DNA of 63,844 nt from positions 75,213 through 139,056 of the forward strand of contig NZ_JAIQYY010000004.1 of NCBI RefSeq assembly GCF_020181035.1. Direction: 5' to 3'. The position numbers and the translations under genes are program-made. The DNA is from Streptomyces sp. CoH27 (GTDB lineage Bacteria; Actinomycetota; Actinomycetes; Streptomycetales; Streptomycetaceae). Positions 61,044-63,844 of the stretch are shown one piece after another (positions within the stretch are counted from its first letter, which is position 1; each line of letters begins with the position of its first letter). Below the pieces are notes generated by a model. That model had not been told where the DNA came from, did no database searches, and saw only the letters and a list, made by a program, of their open reading frames with translations.

Positions 61044-61730
61044 ATGAGCACCCCACAGGGCGCCCGTGCACGGGCCAGGATCGAAATCACCGCCGCGATC
61101 AAGGAAGCGGCCCGCAGACAACTGGCGGAGGAGGGCGCGGCGAAGCTCTCGCTGCGGGCCGTCGCCCGCGAACTGGGCATGGTCTCGTCGGCCCTGTACC
61201 GCTACTTCCCCAGCCGCGACGAACTGCTGACCGCTCTGATCATCGATGCCTACGACTCTCTCGGCGAGGCCGCGGAGCAGGCGCGCGACGCGGCCGACGG
61301 CGCCACCCCCGTGGCCCGCTGGACGGCCGTGTGCGAGGCGGTGCGCGGCTGGGCGCTCACGCATCCGCACGAGTACGCGCTGATCTACGGCTCGCCTGTG
61401 CCCGGCTACTCCGCCCCTCAGACCACCGTCCGCGCCGCCTCTCGCGTCGGCCTGGTCCTCATCGGCATCATCCGTGACGCCCACGAAGGCCCCGGCCTCG
61501 CCGACCTGCCCCTGCCCGCCGCCCTGCGCCCCGAGGCCGAGCGCATGGCCGCCGACCTCGCCCCCGACCTGCCTCCCGAGGTCGCCGCGGCGATGGTGGC
61601 GGCCTGGGCGCAGCTCTTCGGGCTGGTGGGCTTCGAGCTGTTCGGCCAGTTCACCAACGTTGTGGAGGACCGTGAGGCCTTCTTCCGGCATGCGGTGACG
61701 CAGCTGGCGCACGGGGTGGGGATCCGGTAG
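61044..61730 (+). CDS. TetR-family transcriptional regulator with TetR_C_33-like ligand domain
   Basis: This 228-residue protein has an N-terminal helix-turn-helix (AAKLSLRAVARELGMVSSAL, YRYFPSRDELLTALI). The ligand domain with WALTHPHEYALIYGSPVPGY, a phrase typical of one large actinobacterial TetR group, and FGLVGFELFGQF then follows. It is divergent from the deazaflavin enzyme with two matching operators between them. The longer frame starting at 60978 would cover an operator and is unlikely. Confidence 0.92.
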   Translation: MSTPQGARARARIEITAAIKEAARRQLAEEGAAKLSLRAVARELGMVSSALYRYFPSRDELLTALIIDAYDSLGEAAEQARDAADGATPVARWTAVCEAVRGWALTHPHEYALIYGSPVPGYSAPQTTVRAASRVGLVLIGIIRDAHEGPGLADLPLPAALRPEAERMAADLAPDLPPEVAAAMVAAWAQLFGLVGFELFGQFTNVVEDREAFFRHAVTQLAHGVGIR

Positions 61731-61833
61731 CCCGCGACGCCGGCGGAACCGGCGTCGTACTTCCCCGGGAGTACGAGTGATCACCTCGCCCGGCTGACGC
61801 CCCGCCGCGCCGCCGGCGTCTAGCGTGACGGGC

Positions 61834-63114
61834 ATGGAAGAGCACCACGACCCCTCGCCGGGGTGGCGGCACGGGCCGCCGTGGTGGCGGCATGGACCTC
61901 CGTGGCCGTCGTACGGGCCTCCATGGTCGCGGTACGGGCTCCCGTGGCGAGGCGGTCCGGACGACGACGAGCCGTACCGCGGGCGCCGCCTGCCCTGGCG
62001 TTCCACCGTGGTGCTCACCGCGTTCGTGCTGATCGGCAGCAACTTCGCCGCGCACGGCCAGCCGCACCGGGTGCCCCTCGACCCGTACGCGCGCGTGCTG
62101 CTGCTCGCCGCCTCGCTCCTGCTGCTGTGGCGGCGCCGCCATCCGGTGGCCGTGGTGTTCGGGACGGCGGCGGTGACCTTCGGGTATCTCGCCGCGGGAT
62201 ATCCGTACGGACCGGTCTATCTGACGGTCGCGGTGGGGTGCTTCAGCGCCGTCGTCGCCGGGCACCGCAGGGCCGCCTGGACGGCCGTGGGCCTGCTGTG
62301 GGCCGGGCATGCGCTCGTCTCGCTCTGGCTGTACCGCGTGCTGCCGCCCTCGGGGGACAAGGGCGCGGGTCTCGCCCAGGAGATCGTCATCGGCACCTGG
62401 GTGCTGGCCGTCGTCGCCGTGTCCGAACTCGCCCGGGTGCGGCGCGAGCAGTGGGCGCGCGAGCGTGCGGACCGGGCCCAGGCGGCCAAGCGCCGTGCGG
62501 ACGAGGAACGACTGCGGATCGCCCGCGAGCTGCACGACGTCCTCGCGCACAGCATCTCCGTCATCAACGTCCAGGCGGGCATGGGGCTCGCGCTGCTCGA
62601 CAGCGACCCCGAGCAGGCGCGGGCCGCGCTCACCACCATCAAGGCCGCCAGCAAGGAGGCCCTCGGCGAGGTGCGCCAGGTGCTCGACACCCTGCGCGCC
62701 TCCGGCGCCGCCCCGCGCACCCCCGCGCCGGGCCTGGACCGGCTGCCGGAGCTGGTGGATCAGGCCGCGGCGGCCGGACTGACCGTGGAGGTCGAGGGGC
62801 AGCCGCCGGCCCTGCCGCCGGGGGCCGACCTGGCCGCCTTCCGGATCGTGCAGGAGGCCTTGACCAACGTCGTACGACACTCCGGATCGCGGCACGCGCG
62901 CGTGGCGTTCACGCACGACGGCGACGCGCTGCGGCTGCGCATCGACGACGACGGACCCGCGACCGGCGCGGATGCCGGGGGCAGCGGGAACGGGCTGGCC
63001 GGCATGAGGGAGCGGGCGGCCGCGCTGGGTGGCACCATCGAGGCGGGCCCGCGCCCCGACGGCGGCTTCCGGGTGCTCGCCGTACTGCCGTCGCAGCTCA
63101 GGGAGGACCAGTGA
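61834..63114 (+). CDS. NarL-type sensor histidine kinase
   Basis: This 426-residue protein begins with a cytoplasmic Trp/Pro/His repeat (residues 11-38). It has about four to six membrane helices (residues 57-205), a dimerisation domain with phospho-acceptor His234 in ARELHDVLAHSISVINVQ, and an ATPase domain (FRIVQEALTNVVRHSGS N-box, GNGLAGMRERAAALGG G-box). No extracytoplasmic sensor domain is present, so it probably senses the membrane. Its stop overlaps the response regulator start by GTGA. The ATG at 61834 lacks a strong ribosome binding site. Confidence 0.93.
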   Translation: MEEHHDPSPGWRHGPPWWRHGPPWPSYGPPWSRYGLPWRGGPDDDEPYRGRRLPWRSTVVLTAFVLIGSNFAAHGQPHRVPLDPYARVLLLAASLLLLWRRRHPVAVVFGTAAVTFGYLAAGYPYGPVYLTVAVGCFSAVVAGHRRAAWTAVGLLWAGHALVSLWLYRVLPPSGDKGAGLAQEIVIGTWVLAVVAVSELARVRREQWARERADRAQAAKRRADEERLRIARELHDVLAHSISVINVQAGMGLALLDSDPEQARAALTTIKAASKEALGEVRQVLDTLRASGAAPRTPAPGLDRLPELVDQAAAAGLTVEVEGQPPALPPGADLAAFRIVQEALTNVVRHSGSRHARVAFTHDGDALRLRIDDDGPATGADAGGSGNGLAGMRERAAALGGTIEAGPRPDGGFRVLAVLPSQLREDQ

Positions 63115-63776
63115 TCCGGGTACTGCTCGCCGACGACCAGTCCCTCGTGCGGGCCGGTTTCCGAGCGCTGCTGGACGCGCAGCCGGACATCGAGGTGGCC
63201 GGCGAGGCGGCCGACGGCGAGGAGGCACTGCGCCTGGTGCGTGAACTGGCCCCGGATGTCGTCCTGATGGACATCCGGATGCCCGTGCTCGACGGCCTCG
63301 CCGCGACCCGGCGCATCACCGGCGACGTGGCCATGCGGGACGTGAAGGTGGTCATGCTCACCACCTTCGAACTGGACGAGTACGTCTTCGAGGCGATCCG
63401 TTCCGGTGCCTCCGGCTTCCTGGTGAAGGACACCGAACCGGACGAACTCGTGCGCGCCGTAAGGGCGGTGGTCGAGGGCGACGCACTGCTGTCGCCCGGT
63501 GTCACCCGCCGCCTCATCTCCGAGTTCGCGGCCCGCTCCAAGGAGCCCGCCGCAGCCGGCGCCCTCGCCCGGCTCACCGAGCGGGAGCGGGAGGTGATGG
63601 CCCTGGTCGGCATCGGCCTGTCCAACGACGAGATCGCCCGCCGCCTGGTGGTCAGCCCCCTGACGGCCAAGACCCATGTGAGCCGGGCGATGGTCAAACT
63701 GGGCGCCCGCGACCGCGCCCAACTCGTGGTACTGGCCTACGAGTCGGGACTGGTACGACCGGGCTGGCTGGGCTGA
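63111..63776 (+). CDS. NarL/LuxR-type response regulator
   Basis: This 221-residue protein has a receiver domain with acidic pair D8/D9, phospho-acceptor D54 in VVLMDIRMP, Thr in VVMLTTF and Lys in FLVKDTE. The C-terminal LuxR helix-turn-helix (LTEREREVMALVGIGLSNDEI, then LTAKTHVSRAMVKL) is complete. It is translationally coupled to the kinase gene. The target genes are not visible in the window. Confidence 0.96.
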   Translation: MIRVLLADDQSLVRAGFRALLDAQPDIEVAGEAADGEEALRLVRELAPDVVLMDIRMPVLDGLAATRRITGDVAMRDVKVVMLTTFELDEYVFEAIRSGASGFLVKDTEPDELVRAVRAVVEGDALLSPGVTRRLISEFAARSKEPAAAGALARLTEREREVMALVGIGLSNDEIARRLVVSPLTAKTHVSRAMVKLGARDRAQLVVLAYESGLVRPGWLG

Positions 63777-63844
63777 GCGCTCCGCCGCAAGCGCACCGGT
63801 ACGCTCACCACCCGGCCCCCCCAGTCGCACAGACGTGGGGGCGG
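63777..63844. other. right-end intergenic sequence
   Basis: These 68 GC-rich bases after the response regulator hold no gene. A hairpin such as CCCCCCCAGTCG...GTGGGGGCGG may begin a terminator that is cut by the window edge. Confidence 0.3.

Overview
The window is chromosomal DNA of a Streptomyces or a very close actinomycete. The base composition is extremely GC-rich with strong third-position bias. Many starts are GTG and one is TTG, and GTGA/ATGA stop-start overlaps are frequent. The gene content is typical of the genus: an SGNH hydrolase, a GH27 alpha-galactosidase, a mycothiol-dependent isomerase-fold protein, a deazaflavin-dependent nitroreductase-like protein, DUF6221, DUF5134 and DUF6421. 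I see no tRNA, rRNA, CRISPR array, prophage or intact insertion sequence. From memory, the order (ung, glpQ-like, DUF6421/SDR/threonine aldolase, etfBA) resembles part of the S. coelicolor chromosome; I could not check this.

Layout. 1-2.8 kb: a leftward metal-homeostasis operon of a Zur-like repressor, a small unknown protein, a CobW GTPase and a WD40 protein, with a Zur-box-like site upstream. 3-6 kb: a secreted trypsin-like protease, a secreted cyclophilin, and decayed DNA including an IS4-type transposase remnant. 6-11 kb: a lactonase-fold gene behind a DasR-like site, a CbiX-like chelatase, an N-acetylglucosamine-kinase-like gene overlapping ung, and an Asp-box propeller. 11-17 kb: a membrane protein, a HEAT-repeat protein, an acyl-CoA dehydrogenase divergent from a PaaX-type regulator, and DUF6221. 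17-20 kb: a pectate lyase broken at both ends and a secreted SGNH hydrolase behind a CebR-like box. 20-25.4 kb: a Gly/Ala/Ser-rich membrane protein and a large CtpI-like P-type ATPase.

25.6-31.7 kb: an OYE flavoenzyme divergent from an ArsR regulator, a purine/pyrimidine permease, an FprA-like reductase, TetR and a HAD phosphatase. 31.7-36.9 kb is the most rearranged part: a PAP2 remnant, an M56 peptidase pseudogene, DUF5134, a FUSC exporter overlapping a MarR regulator with a long repeat-built extension, and an aldo/keto reductase remnant. 37-48.9 kb is stable metabolic DNA: two VOC proteins, GNAT, a glycerophosphodiesterase, the DUF6421-SDR-threonine aldolase operon, PlsC, a thioredoxin, a Cys-rich leader peptide with a flavin reductase, etfBA and a CitE-like aldolase. 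48.9-54.1 kb: a possible GGCT-fold protein and a LacI/ROK-kinase/alpha-galactosidase sugar locus. 54-63.8 kb: assorted enzymes, a TmrB-Nudix fusion, a TetR/nitroreductase pair with duplicated operators, and a NarL-type two-component system.

The best candidate for an undescribed system is the operon at 39980-43232. Its first protein (DUF6421) carries an H-D-x-x-H motif followed 24 residues later by E-E-x-x-x-D. This resembles a variant gluzincin (M49-like) zinc site and is coupled to an SDR and a PLP enzyme. Most regulators in the window sit beside clear palindromes, so several regulator-operator pairs can be proposed.
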